Source: Clostridia bacterium (GTDB taxonomy: Bacteria > Bacillota > Clostridia > Peptostreptococcales > Anaerovoracaceae). Taken from it: a stretch of DNA of 64,000 nt. Shown piece after piece: positions 36,576 through 44,964 of the stretch. Both the position numbers and the translations under genes were made by a program. The DNA lies in assembly GCA_902363595.1 (NCBI GenBank), contig CABJAP010000006.1, positions 62,001-126,000 of the forward strand, written 5' to 3'. The notes under the pieces were generated by a model that was not told the origin of the DNA, searched no databases, and saw only the letters and a list, made by a program, of their open reading frames with translations. Each line of letters opens with the position of its first letter. Positions within the stretch are counted from its first letter, which is position 1.

Positions 36576-38006
36576 TTAAAGATCGTAATACATGTCAAAT
36601 TCCATCGGTGTCGGCATTAAGCTGTGCTTTTTGGTCTCCGCCCGCTTATTGATCAGCCAGATTTCGATGAGCTTTTCCGGGAACACGCCGCCTTCGGTGA
36701 GGAAATCGTGGTCTTCTTCCAGAGCATCCAGTGCTTCGTCCAGAGTTCTCGGCAGGCTCTTGATCTTTTTCTTTTCTTCTTCGGTCAGATTGTAAAGGTT
36801 GATGTCATATGGACCATACCCTTCCGCTACCGGATCGATTTTGTTCTTGATTCCGTCGCATCCCGCCATCAGAATGGCAGAGAAGGCGTAATACGGGTTG
36901 CAGGTGCCGTCCGGATTGCGGATTTCAAAGCGCTTTTTGTCCGGATCCTTGGCGTATGCAGGAACACGGATGACCGAGCTTCTGTTGGCCGTGGCAAAAC
37001 CGATGGTAACCGGAGCTTCATATCCCGGTACCAGACGCTTGAAGGAGTTGGTGCTGGGGTTGGTGAAGGCGCACAGCGCGCGAATATGTCTTAAAATACC
37101 ACCCATGAAATAGAGCGCTTCCTGGGAAAGCTGGGAATACCCGTCTTTATCGTAGAAGAGCGGTTCTCCTCCTTTGAACAGCTGCATGTGGACGTGCATA
37201 CCGTTGCCGGCCTCATCAAAGATTGGCTTGGGCATGAAAGTCGCTGTTTTTCCCTCAGCAATGGCTTCATTTTTAATGAGATATTTGGTCATCATTGTCT
37301 TATCGGCCATTTCCGTTACAGAACCGAATTCCACTTCGATCTCAAGTTGTCCCGGTCCTCCAACTTCGTGATGGTGGTACTTGACGCGGATTCCCTGCTT
37401 TTCCATCAGCATGCAGACCCTGCTTCTGAAATCATAAAGCACGTCCTGCGGGGGCGCCATGTGATAGCCGCCCTTGTGGGGCATCTTGTATCCCAGGTTA
37501 AAGTCCCGGTCCTCTTTATTCCATTCGGCCTGCTCCGTATCAATATAATAGCTGGATTCATTGGGCGCGGTGGAATAGCTTACGTGGTCAAATACATGGA
37601 ACTCATATTCCGGTCCGATTTTCATCTCATCAGCAATGCCCGACTCCATCAGATAGTTTTCTGCGTGTTTGGCTACATTTCTTGGGTCCTGGTCAAAGGG
37701 CCGGTTGTTGGGCACATCGATCACATATACATCGCCGATCATGGCCAGAGTCGGGATTTCCATGAAAGGATCGACATAAGAAGTCGAAAGATCCGGGATA
37801 AATACCATATCGCTCTTTTCTACCGGCGCAAAACCATAGTTGCTTCCGTCAAACCCAATACCGTTTTTAAAGGTATCTTCTGTAAAACGATCTACAGGAA
37901 TTGTCAGGTGCCTCCATCTGCCGTTTAAGTCGATCATCATAAAATCGACCATCTGAATTCGCTTTTCTTCTATAAATCGTTTTGCTTCTACGAGTGAATT
38001 AAACAT
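36576..38006 (-). CDS. glnA: Glutamine synthetase, type I
   Basis: 476 residues. It has the beta-grasp domain, then the catalytic barrel with IGPEYEFHVFD, GGPGQLEIEVEFG, NGMHVHMQLF, NRSSVIRVPAY and RFEIRNPDGTCNPYYAF. A tyrosine in the NLYNLTEEE segment lies where adenylylated enzymes carry theirs; whether it is modified is unknown. It condenses glutamate and ammonia to glutamine at ATP cost. It has its own promoter and terminator, but lies directly below the arginine/citrulline genes, which release ammonia. An AAGGAG site precedes ATG. Confidence 0.95.
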   Translation of the reverse strand: MFNSLVEAKRFIEEKRIQMVDFMMIDLNGRWRHLTIPVDRFTEDTFKNGIGFDGSNYGFAPVEKSDMVFIPDLSTSYVDPFMEIPTLAMIGDVYVIDVPNNRPFDQDPRNVAKHAENYLMESGIADEMKIGPEYEFHVFDHVSYSTAPNESSYYIDTEQAEWNKEDRDFNLGYKMPHKGGYHMAPPQDVLYDFRSRVCMLMEKQGIRVKYHHHEVGGPGQLEIEVEFGSVTEMADKTMMTKYLIKNEAIAEGKTATFMPKPIFDEAGNGMHVHMQLFKGGEPLFYDKDGYSQLSQEALYFMGGILRHIRALCAFTNPSTNSFKRLVPGYEAPVTIGFATANRSSVIRVPAYAKDPDKKRFEIRNPDGTCNPYYAFSAILMAGCDGIKNKIDPVAEGYGPYDINLYNLTEEEKKKIKSLPRTLDEALDALEEDHDFLTEGGVFPEKLIEIWLINKRAETKKHSLMPTPMEFDMYYDL

Positions 38007-38054
38007 GCAAAGTTCTCCTTTTACTTAATCTATCATATTTTTTCCGACCCTTTC

Positions 38055-38084
38055 AGTATATATTCCCTGAACCTGGATTGTCAA
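38055..38084 (-). promoter_or_regulatory. Sigma-A promoter of glnA
   Basis: On the minus strand TTGACA (38079-38084) and TATACT (38055-38060) are 18 bases apart. The glnA ATG is about 50 bases downstream. Confidence 0.7.
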
Positions 38085-38130
38085 TTCTTTTGCAGTGTAT
38101 AATTCAGCCAGAAGCACGTCTTTTTTGTTT

Positions 38131-39612
38131 TCACCCTACTTTTGGCTGCCCATCCTGCTGAATCGGGTTCTTTGACAAATCCATCTTGTCCGCAGGTATA
38201 ATCTTGGTCTTTTTCACGATCTTGCGGATCACATACAGGGCGATAAAGATCGGCAGGCCGATATAAGCTACCAGCACTCCGTACCAATCGACCCCGGAAG
38301 AAGTAAAGGCATAGTAGCCCTGACCCAAAATAACCGCCGTGCAGATGATGAGCGAATACCAGGTTCCGAAAGGATATAATTTGCTCTTGTACTTCAGTTC
38401 TGCCAGGTCTTTTCCCTGCACCTTGAATCCTTTCCTGAACCTCAGGTGGCAGATGCAGACTCCGAACCAGGTTAAAAATCCGGTCAGACCGGTGGCATTA
38501 TAAAGCCAGGTGTATACGGCGCTGTCGCTGTCCAGGGAAGTGAGGAAACACAGGCAGGCGGTAAGCGCAGTAAAGAACACCGCAAATACAGGCACGCCGC
38601 TTTTGCTGACCTTTCCCAGGAACTTTGGTGATTTGCCCGACTCGGACATGGAGTACAACAGCCGGCTTGCCGAATACAGCGTGGAGTTTCCGCAGGATAG
38701 GATCGATGTGAGGATGACTGCGTTCATCACTGAAGCCGCCATTGCGATGCCGCTCTTTTCAAAGATAATGGTAAAGGGGCTTACGGCTACGTTATCGATG
38801 TCTGCATTGAGCAGATCCGGGTTGGTGTAAGGAATCAATGTCGCTACGACAAAAATTGCTCCTATGTAAAACAGCAGAATCCGCCAGAATACACTGTTGA
38901 TCGCTTTGGGAACGGTCTTTTCCGGGTTGACGCATTCTCCGGCTGCAATGGCCGTAGCCTCTACACCGACAAAAGAAAATCCGGCTACCATGAAAATGCT
39001 GAATACTGCAAAGCCTCCTCCAACAAAGGGTGCTTCATCCAGGGTCCAGTTGCTGAAGCCCGGGCTTTCAGACTGAAATACACCGATGATCATCAGCACG
39101 CCTACGACCAGGAAAATAATGATGGTTACTACCTTGATTCCGGCGAACCAAAATTCAGCTTCTCCGAAAATCCCGGCGGAAAACATATTCAGCGCCAATA
39201 ATAAAACGATAAAGATCGCGCTCCACATAACAGAAGAGCTGTTGGGGAACCAGAATTTCATGACGATCGCCGAAGCCACCAGCTCGGTTGCAACCGTCAT
39301 TGCGCTGCAATACCAATAGTTCCAGCCCATGGCAAAGCCAAAGGCCGGGTCGATGTAATCCGTGGAATAGGTTTCAAAAGCTCCCGGAACCGGCCGGTAG
39401 GTGGCCATCTCACCCAGGGCCGTCATTACGAAGTAGACCGCGATTCCGATGATGGCATAAGCCACCATGCTGCCTCCCGGTCCGGCCGTACTGATGGACG
39501 ATCCGGTGGCGACAAAGAGTCCGGTCCCGATCGCTCCGCCGATGGCAATCATGTTCATCTGCCTCGGCTTCAGCTTTCGCTGCAATTTGTTGTTTTCTTT
39601 GTTCTCACTCAT
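38131..39612 (-). CDS. Amino-acid permease (AAT family, RocE/LysP-like)
   Basis: 493 residues with 12 predicted membrane segments. The motif IAIGGAIGTGLFVATGSSI near the N-terminus and the YRPVPGAFETYSTDYIDPAFGFA stretch define the amino-acid-transporter branch of the APC superfamily, as in RocE, RocC, LysP. The start overlaps the stop of the upstream M20-family gene (ATGA), so they are coupled. Context (DDAH/ADI-like hydrolase, RocB-like enzyme, RocR-like activator) suggests arginine, citrulline or ornithine as substrate; this is inference. Confidence 0.88.
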   Translation of the reverse strand: MSENKENNKLQRKLKPRQMNMIAIGGAIGTGLFVATGSSISTAGPGGSMVAYAIIGIAVYFVMTALGEMATYRPVPGAFETYSTDYIDPAFGFAMGWNYWYCSAMTVATELVASAIVMKFWFPNSSSVMWSAIFIVLLLALNMFSAGIFGEAEFWFAGIKVVTIIIFLVVGVLMIIGVFQSESPGFSNWTLDEAPFVGGGFAVFSIFMVAGFSFVGVEATAIAAGECVNPEKTVPKAINSVFWRILLFYIGAIFVVATLIPYTNPDLLNADIDNVAVSPFTIIFEKSGIAMAASVMNAVILTSILSCGNSTLYSASRLLYSMSESGKSPKFLGKVSKSGVPVFAVFFTALTACLCFLTSLDSDSAVYTWLYNATGLTGFLTWFGVCICHLRFRKGFKVQGKDLAELKYKSKLYPFGTWYSLIICTAVILGQGYYAFTSSGVDWYGVLVAYIGLPIFIALYVIRKIVKKTKIIPADKMDLSKNPIQQDGQPKVG

Positions 39613-41327
39613 ATAAGTTCTCCTTTCTGTGAGAGCCCGTCATCTTGCACCAGGGACGGATCATCCAGGATCAGCGAGACCGCTTTATTGAGAATCCGCG
39701 GCGTCCGCTGGAACAGGTCCTCTTTGCAGACCCGCTCTGTCAATTTGTGAAAGTCTTTGCCCCAGGGGCCGATGTTCATGCAAGGCATGGAGATCTGTTC
39801 AATCTCTGCCACCGGTATGCTGTAGAATTCTCCCAGCAGGGGCATGGAATTCTCCAGGGCCTCCAATGTTTTGCTGCCTTCTCTGATGCTGGTATAACTC
39901 AAATCGGATATTCCCGTGTAAAAATATTCTTTTGTATAGTGCTGTCCATAGTTCTTCCAGGTGTAATCGTCCAGATCGTCCGCCAGGTTTTTCACCGATT
40001 CGTCCAGCCGGTCAAAATACAAGTTGGAAACATTGGGATAATAGGGGGGGATCAAGCCATATACAACCCGCGGGGACAAATCTTCAATGTAGTCGAATAC
40101 GAATTCCACCAGAGCGAAATTGCTTTCAATTAAATTTATCGTTCCTTCCCGCATGCTCTGGGAAAGATGGGCGACCTTTTTCTGATAATGACCGCGGAAT
40201 GTGTCGCCATACGCGGCAGCCGCTTCTTCGCACAGACTGTGAAAGTCCATGACCCGAACGTTCCAGGGCAGCTCTTTTGCTACAGGCTCCGCCACTTGGC
40301 AAAAGCGGGCATAGCTTTCGTTCATCTCATCCAAAACCTTGCAAAACGCCTGCGTACACACATGCTCTACTTTCTCCATCACCTCCGCCGGAGTCTGATT
40401 CAGCGTGAGAATGCTGAAGCATCCAGATGCAGAAAGGGGCATGGAAACGTCGTACTGCTTCTTGCTGTCTTTCAGGTAGAGCCAGGTCGGCGGCGGCGCG
40501 CTTTCTTTTCCTACCACATCGCTGAAGTCCATATTCAATTCGGTATTTCTTACGATCTCGCTCATCAGGTTCAATGGGTTAAAGCCTTCGAATACTTTTC
40601 CAATGTGGGAAAGGTAACCCCGCACATAAACGAAAGGCATCACCTTGCCCACCGAGCCTTCGGAAAAAATCCCTTTTGTGAAATCTTTCCGCTGGTGGGG
40701 CTCTGAATTGATCATGATCTTATAATTGAGATGATAGGTTTCCTTCAGTTCAGCCAGAAGCTTTACGGCAGCCCGCATCCCTGCGGAAAGGTTTTCTTCA
40801 TCAGGAACTGCGATGACAATCACGTTGCCTTTAAAGTCCTTTATCTCGCTGTAGCGCTGCAAAAGGGCCAGCTGTATGGAGCCTCCGCCTTTCATATCAG
40901 CCGTTCCCCGGCCAAAGAGGAAGGTCCCTTCTTCCAGATCTTTTTTTGCATCCTTTGGCAGGGAATCCTTTATTTTATACAGCTCCTGTTCCAGCTCGTC
41001 GGGGGAAAATGCATAGGATTTCAGCAGTTTAAAATCCTCGACCTCCACCACGTCATTGTGGTGCACGAAAACAACCGTGTCATCCCCCGTTCCTTTGACC
41101 ATGCCGTAGCATACCGCACGATCGAAGGAATCTCCCGGTATGGGCCAGGTGCCGAAATACTTAGGATGTGTCTTAAAATATGGGATTTCCGATAGATGGT
41201 CCATGAGGAATTGTTCCGCCTCTTTTTCCCGCTCTGTACAAGTAAAGCTTTGTGTCTTTATGTAGCGATACAGAAGATCGCGGATGTCCTGATCGATTTC
41301 TTGTAAAATGTCTTTTTTATCTCCCAT
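39609..41327 (-). CDS. rocB: RocB-like M20-family hydrolase
   Basis: 572 residues, much longer than common M20 peptidases but the right size for RocB. Metal-binding motifs are visible: VFVHHNDVVEV (His, Asp), FGRGTADMKGG (Asp), VPDEENLSAG (Glu-Glu). M20 enzymes hydrolyse C-N bonds in peptides or N-acyl/N-carbamoyl amino acids. RocB belongs to the Bacillus arginine regulon, and I recall it being proposed as a citrulline hydrolase. Placed after a probable citrulline-forming enzyme, it fits hydrolysis of citrulline to ornithine. The substrate is not proven by sequence. Confidence 0.82.
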   Translation of the reverse strand: MGDKKDILQEIDQDIRDLLYRYIKTQSFTCTEREKEAEQFLMDHLSEIPYFKTHPKYFGTWPIPGDSFDRAVCYGMVKGTGDDTVVFVHHNDVVEVEDFKLLKSYAFSPDELEQELYKIKDSLPKDAKKDLEEGTFLFGRGTADMKGGGSIQLALLQRYSEIKDFKGNVIVIAVPDEENLSAGMRAAVKLLAELKETYHLNYKIMINSEPHQRKDFTKGIFSEGSVGKVMPFVYVRGYLSHIGKVFEGFNPLNLMSEIVRNTELNMDFSDVVGKESAPPPTWLYLKDSKKQYDVSMPLSASGCFSILTLNQTPAEVMEKVEHVCTQAFCKVLDEMNESYARFCQVAEPVAKELPWNVRVMDFHSLCEEAAAAYGDTFRGHYQKKVAHLSQSMREGTINLIESNFALVEFVFDYIEDLSPRVVYGLIPPYYPNVSNLYFDRLDESVKNLADDLDDYTWKNYGQHYTKEYFYTGISDLSYTSIREGSKTLEALENSMPLLGEFYSIPVAEIEQISMPCMNIGPWGKDFHKLTERVCKEDLFQRTPRILNKAVSLILDDPSLVQDDGLSQKGELI

Positions 41328-41347
41328 TACGCAATTTTGCCTTTCTT

Positions 41348-42223
41348 TTATAGTCTTGTAATCGGGCAGGTCAGGCAGGTCGGGCCGCCGGTACCCCGAT
41401 AGGAAAGTTCTTTTCCCTCATAGGTCATAACCGTAAGACCCAGATCCTTGAGCTTTTTCTCTATTTTGGAACAGCCCTTGATGAGGATCACTTTTCCCGG
41501 TTCCAGAGCCAGCAAATTGGTCCCCAGATAGTCGTATTCATCATCGTCGGCTTCAATGAGCATGAATCCTTTTTCCAACAGATATTCTCTGAAGAAAACA
41601 GGCATGAACTTGGAGTATACCACGGCCTTATCCGTGTCTACAAAGCTGATGATGCTCATCAGGTGGAGACAGGCATCTTCCCCTTCTCCATGAGGCATGG
41701 GAACGATGATGTACTCATCGACGATATCTTTTGTCAGTTCTTTGAACTGGCGGATTCCTTCATCATTGGTCCGATAGCCTCTGCCGATGGCGACTGTCTT
41801 TTCATCGATCCACAGAACATCTCCCCCCTCCATTTTTCCAGGTGCTTTAATTTCGCCCAGAGTGGGAACGCCGATGCTCTCCAAATATGCCTTCGTGGCC
41901 AGGTATTCTTTGCTGCGGAGCGCTTTTCCCATCGGGAAATAAATGGCGCCTTTCTTGGTGATCTTCAGCGGGTCATGGGTATAGATAGAATCCAATCCCG
42001 TGCGCTCATCCTGGGGAAGGTAGTAGACATTTTCTACATTTTCTTTGATATATTTCTCAAATACTGCATATTCTTTCAACACTGTTTCATAATCGGGACA
42101 GCCGAAATACTTGAACTCCTCCCAGGTTTTGTTGAGATTTTCCTGGCTGATAAAGGCTTGTTCTGGTTTCTTAATTAAAATCGACTCTATTTTTCCTACC
42201 ATAGATTGACAACCGTATTTCAT
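41348..42223 (-). CDS. DDAH/arginine deiminase-family guanidino hydrolase
   Basis: 291 residues from the ATG at 42221-42223, with GGAGGT upstream; the longer frame to 42262 lacks a site and runs into the promoter. It is a five-bladed guanidino-modifying fold of the short DDAH type, not the 410-residue ADI. Likely catalytic residues are E132 in MEGGDVLW, H187 in CLHLMS and C283 in GTGGPTCLTCPI. It probably converts arginine or a methylated arginine to citrulline. It is the first gene after the sigma-54-like promoter at 42258-42273, below the RocR-like gene. Whether it uses free arginine is inference. Confidence 0.8.
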   Translation of the reverse strand: MKYGCQSMVGKIESILIKKPEQAFISQENLNKTWEEFKYFGCPDYETVLKEYAVFEKYIKENVENVYYLPQDERTGLDSIYTHDPLKITKKGAIYFPMGKALRSKEYLATKAYLESIGVPTLGEIKAPGKMEGGDVLWIDEKTVAIGRGYRTNDEGIRQFKELTKDIVDEYIIVPMPHGEGEDACLHLMSIISFVDTDKAVVYSKFMPVFFREYLLEKGFMLIEADDDEYDYLGTNLLALEPGKVILIKGCSKIEKKLKDLGLTVMTYEGKELSYRGTGGPTCLTCPITRL

Positions 42224-42257
42224 TTTTATACCTCCAAATGTTTTTTTATATACTATA

Positions 42258-42273
42258 TACAAGTTCTATGCCA
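42258..42273 (-). promoter_or_regulatory. Sigma-54-like promoter of the arginine operon
   Basis: The minus strand reads TGGCAT, five bases, TTGTA: -24 GG intact, but -12 has GT instead of GC, so a weaker match. It lies 35-50 bases before the ATG at 42223 and next to a sigma-54 activator gene. Confidence 0.6.
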
Positions 42274-42359
42274 ACTTCCGCACACTTGCAAAACAGCCCC
42301 AATTCCCCTAATATAGCGGTTTTTTCCTCTTTAACAAAATCTTGAAAGATCAAAAACGA

Positions 42360-42388
42360 AAAAAATCTTGCGCATCAACGCAAAATTT
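42360..42388 (-). terminator. Terminator of the RocR-like gene
   Basis: On the minus strand AAATTTTGCG pairs with CGCAAGATTT (one G-T pair) over a six-base loop and is followed by a T-run. Its core TTGCG-N6-CGCAA (42368-42383), about 100 bases upstream of the sigma-54-like promoter, could double as an activator site. Confidence 0.75.
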
Positions 42389-42396
42389 CTTTCGTT

Positions 42397-43797
42397 TTAG
42401 TAAGAATTCTTTTCAATTTGATATTTCTCCATTTTATATCTCAGCGCCTGCCTGCTGATATGGAGCTGCTTGGCCGCTTGGGTTACGCTGGATGTCTCAC
42501 TGAGGATTTGATGTAAAATGGCTTTCTCAAAATCGCCCACAATCTCATTGATGTTTCTGTTTTGCGCCAGCTCTTTTCGCCACTTGCTCGTTTCCGCACT
42601 TCCGGCTTCCGGCGTTTTTTTATCATAGATGAGATGTTCCGGAATATCCCGGACCGTAATCTCATCGGATTTTGCCATATGAAAACCGTATTCAATCACA
42701 TTGCGCAGTTCCCGCACGTTACCGGGCCAATGGTAGCTCATCAACATCTGCATCGCCAGCTCGCTGCAGCCTCGAATCTGTTTGCCGTTGTGGCTGTTGT
42801 AATAGTTTATATAATAATCCGCCAGCAGAGGGATATCTTTCTTCCGATCTCGCAGAAGCGGCAGGCGAATCTGAATTACGCCCAGCCGGTAATAGAGGTC
42901 GCGGCGAAGCTCCTGTGCTTCCAAAATATCTTTCGGTTCCCGGTTTACCGCCGATACAATGCGCACGTCGATTCGCCGTTCTGTTTCTTCTCCAACCCGC
43001 CGAATCTTATGTTCTTCCACAGCCTTTAGAATCTTTCCCTGGAGGGCGATATCCATGGAATTGAGTTCATCTAAAAATAAGGTTCCCCTGTGAGCCGTTT
43101 CCAACAGCCCTTTTCTGTTTTCCGCACCTGTATAACTGCCTCTGACCGTCCCAAACAAGGTGCTTTCCAGAAGTCCCACAGGGATCGCCGAGCAGTTTTG
43201 GGAAACAAAGGGTCCTTTTGCCCGCATGCTGTGGCTGTGAATGGCCTGAGCTGCCAGTTCTTTTCCTGTACCCGTATCGCCGATGACCATGACCGGGGAT
43301 TCACCGGCAGCTGCCCGCAGAATCTGCTCCTTAACTTCTATCATATGGGGATCCTGTGTTACCATGTCATCCAGACAGTAATATCGATCCTCGCTGCCCT
43401 GCGGCTTTTCCCGCTTGTTGATTCGTTTGCTGGCCGGCTCGCCGTCAGGGCTCAGCATAATGGTCCCTTCCACAGCGCCGATGATCTCGCCGTTGAGCTC
43501 TATGGGATAGGTGCTGCAGGAAAAAGTCAAGGTCTTCCCGTTGCAGTCCGTAAGAGTCTGTACTTCATCAATGATCGGTTCTCCCGTTTTCATAACGCGA
43601 AAAATCGTGCTCTCCTTTTCGGTCAGCTCCGGGTAAATCTCCAACAGCGGCCTTCCCGTGAACCCTTCATTTGTTATGGAATGGTCCTCCAGATCGATCA
43701 GCGCGCAGTACTCGATGATTCCATTGCGGTCTGTAATCAGGATCGAATCCATATTATCGTAGATACCGCTCATTTGTTCCAAACAACTGGCAAACAT
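42397..43797 (-). CDS. rocR: RocR-like sigma-54-dependent activator (PAS-AAA-HTH)
   Basis: 466 residues from the ATG at 43795-43797, chosen because AAGGAGG lies 6 bases upstream; an earlier ATG at 43812 has none. A PAS sensor (about 12-115) is followed by the AAA+ domain with Walker A GDTGTGKE (173-180) and TLFLDELNSMD, and a Fis-type C-terminal HTH (QAAKQLHISRQALRYKMEKY). The sigma-54 contact loop is GSYTGA (220-225) instead of GAFTGA. This layout matches RocR, the arginine/ornithine-responsive activator of Bacillus. The genes below it fit that role. Confidence 0.85.
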   Translation of the reverse strand: MFASCLEQMSGIYDNMDSILITDRNGIIEYCALIDLEDHSITNEGFTGRPLLEIYPELTEKESTIFRVMKTGEPIIDEVQTLTDCNGKTLTFSCSTYPIELNGEIIGAVEGTIMLSPDGEPASKRINKREKPQGSEDRYYCLDDMVTQDPHMIEVKEQILRAAAGESPVMVIGDTGTGKELAAQAIHSHSMRAKGPFVSQNCSAIPVGLLESTLFGTVRGSYTGAENRKGLLETAHRGTLFLDELNSMDIALQGKILKAVEEHKIRRVGEETERRIDVRIVSAVNREPKDILEAQELRRDLYYRLGVIQIRLPLLRDRKKDIPLLADYYINYYNSHNGKQIRGCSELAMQMLMSYHWPGNVRELRNVIEYGFHMAKSDEITVRDIPEHLIYDKKTPEAGSAETSKWRKELAQNRNINEIVGDFEKAILHQILSETSSVTQAAKQLHISRQALRYKMEKYQIEKNSY

Positions 43798-43880
43798 TGC
43801 TGCCTCCTTCATGTCTATTTCGCAAAAACCTGAATGTCAACTGCAGAGCTCCCTTTGGCTGGGCAGCCTTTGCGCAGGTG

Positions 43881-44144
43881 TTATTTCCAATATTGCTGCA
43901 TATAGCTTTCTGCCTTCTCTTCCGAAAGGGAAAATTTCCGCACAATCCGGGCCTTCGTTTCTGCTCTGGAAAGCTCCATATCCTGACATAGCTCTATCAG
44001 GGCTGCAATTCCCTGTTCGATTCCCTGTTCAATGCCTTGTTTGATTCCCTTGTCGATGCCTTCCGATAACCCCTTCTGATAGCCGTCCTGCTCCCGAATC
44101 GTTTCGCACTCTTCTCTGCTCAGTTCATCATACAAAAAACTCAT
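43881..44144 (-). CDS. Possible intragenic small protein from the Rpn 3' end
   Basis: An in-frame ATG at 44142-44144, preceded by GGTGGTG, could start an 87-residue protein containing only the GI repeats and the C-terminal cap of the Rpn gene. Intragenic antitoxin-like small proteins of this kind are reported for some Rpn genes. Here it is only a sequence-based suggestion; the binding site is weak. Confidence 0.3.
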   Translation of the reverse strand: MSFLYDELSREECETIREQDGYQKGLSEGIDKGIKQGIEQGIEQGIAALIELCQDMELSRAETKARIVRKFSLSEEKAESYMQQYWK

Positions 44145-44795
44145 AACATCACCACCGTTCTTCTTTAAAAAATCTCGTAAGACTCCTTCTTTAATGCAGG
44201 TGTCTATGGATTGTTTGATGGCAGCTTTCAGGTCATTCGTTTTCTCCCAGTTTTTCCGTACCAGGTATATGAATCTGCTGTATTCGTTCAAAACCTTACA
44301 GCGCTCCAGAATTTCAGCTCCCTGTTTATAATTGACATTGATGACCTTTACAACTGCTTCTACCGATAGTGTAGCACATTTTTCAAGAAATGCGTCGGAA
44401 AGTTTTAAGTTTTCTTCAAGCGGAAGGTCTTCTTTTCCGTTATAAAAAACGTACATCTCCGGCGTGGGTATTTTGACCAGCTGCTTACTGTAAATGGCCT
44501 TGGAAAAATAGAATTTTTCATACTCTTTGGCGATGTACACCAGCATCCTCAGCGGCATGTTGGGGTTGATCGTCGATTGGTGTTCGATCAGGATGATCAG
44601 CCGCCCATCGATGATAAAGGCCAGGTCGTTCTTACGGTCACCGAAAATCACATCCTCTAAGGTGACGATTTGTATTTCGGTGTCCGAAGAATAGTTCCTG
44701 CCCGATAAGGCATTGTATAGCTCTAGGATTTTTTCTTTGTCATGGAACAACTTGCGGAATACGCTGTCTTTATAAGTTTGTTTTGCTTTTTTCAT
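43881..44795 (-). CDS. Rpn-family recombination-promoting nuclease / PD-(D/E)XK transposase-like protein
   Basis: 304 residues from the ATG at 44793-44795 (GGGAG upstream). The N-terminal PD-(D/E)XK domain starts YKDSVFRKLFHDKEKILELYNA and has the catalytic-type DRKNDLAFIIDGR and ILIEHQS segments. A helical region follows, then GI-x-x repeats (GIDKGIKQGIEQGIEQGI) and a C-terminal cap ending SYMQQYWK. Rpn proteins are DNA endonucleases linked to RecA-independent recombination and phage defence. The repeats are encoded by 12-base tandem repeats at 44008-44060. It stands alone between regulator and ABC genes. Confidence 0.85.
   Translation of the reverse strand: MKKAKQTYKDSVFRKLFHDKEKILELYNALSGRNYSSDTEIQIVTLEDVIFGDRKNDLAFIIDGRLIILIEHQSTINPNMPLRMLVYIAKEYEKFYFSKAIYSKQLVKIPTPEMYVFYNGKEDLPLEENLKLSDAFLEKCATLSVEAVVKVINVNYKQGAEILERCKVLNEYSRFIYLVRKNWEKTNDLKAAIKQSIDTCIKEGVLRDFLKKNGGDVMSFLYDELSREECETIREQDGYQKGLSEGIDKGIKQGIEQGIEQGIAALIELCQDMELSRAETKARIVRKFSLSEEKAESYMQQYWK
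44008..44060. repeat. 12-base tandem repeat inside the Rpn gene
   Basis: About 4.4 copies of a degenerate 12-mer (plus strand ATTCCCTGTTCG, ATTCCCTGTTCA, ATGCCTTGTTTG, ATTCCCTTGTCG) encoding four-residue GI-x-x units. Copy number may vary between strains. Confidence 0.8.
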
Positions 44796-44813
44796 AGTTC
44801 TCCCTTTTGAATA

Positions 44814-44841
44814 TAATATAACATTTTTTAACATTATATTA
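44814..44841. promoter_or_regulatory. A+T-rich inverted repeat before the Rpn gene
   Basis: TAATATAA and TTATATTA arms with a 12-base centre, 19 bases upstream of the Rpn start codon. It may be an operator or overlap the promoter. Confidence 0.4.
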
Positions 44842-44882
44842 CATTATTTGTAAACTATCAAGTGTGCAATCTTTTACAGCAC

Positions 44883-44927
44883 AAAAAATTGCATGAATTT
44901 TGATCAGAGCCACAAAATTCATGCAAT
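44883..44927 (-). terminator. Terminator of the ABC-transporter operon
   Basis: A perfect 15-base stem (ATTGCATGAATTTTG at 44888-44902 and its complement at 44913-44927) with a 10-base loop and a T-run on the minus strand. Confidence 0.9.
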
Positions 44928-44964
44928 CACAAACACCTATCGGTTTTCCTGCATCCAAGCAGGC

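Noticed and set aside
44008..44060. CRISPR-like repeat
   Set aside because: The repeats are 12 bases, contiguous, in frame within a gene and without spacers.
43881..44795. Insertion sequence
   Set aside because: Although called transposase-like, Rpn genes have no terminal inverted repeats, and none are seen flanking this one.
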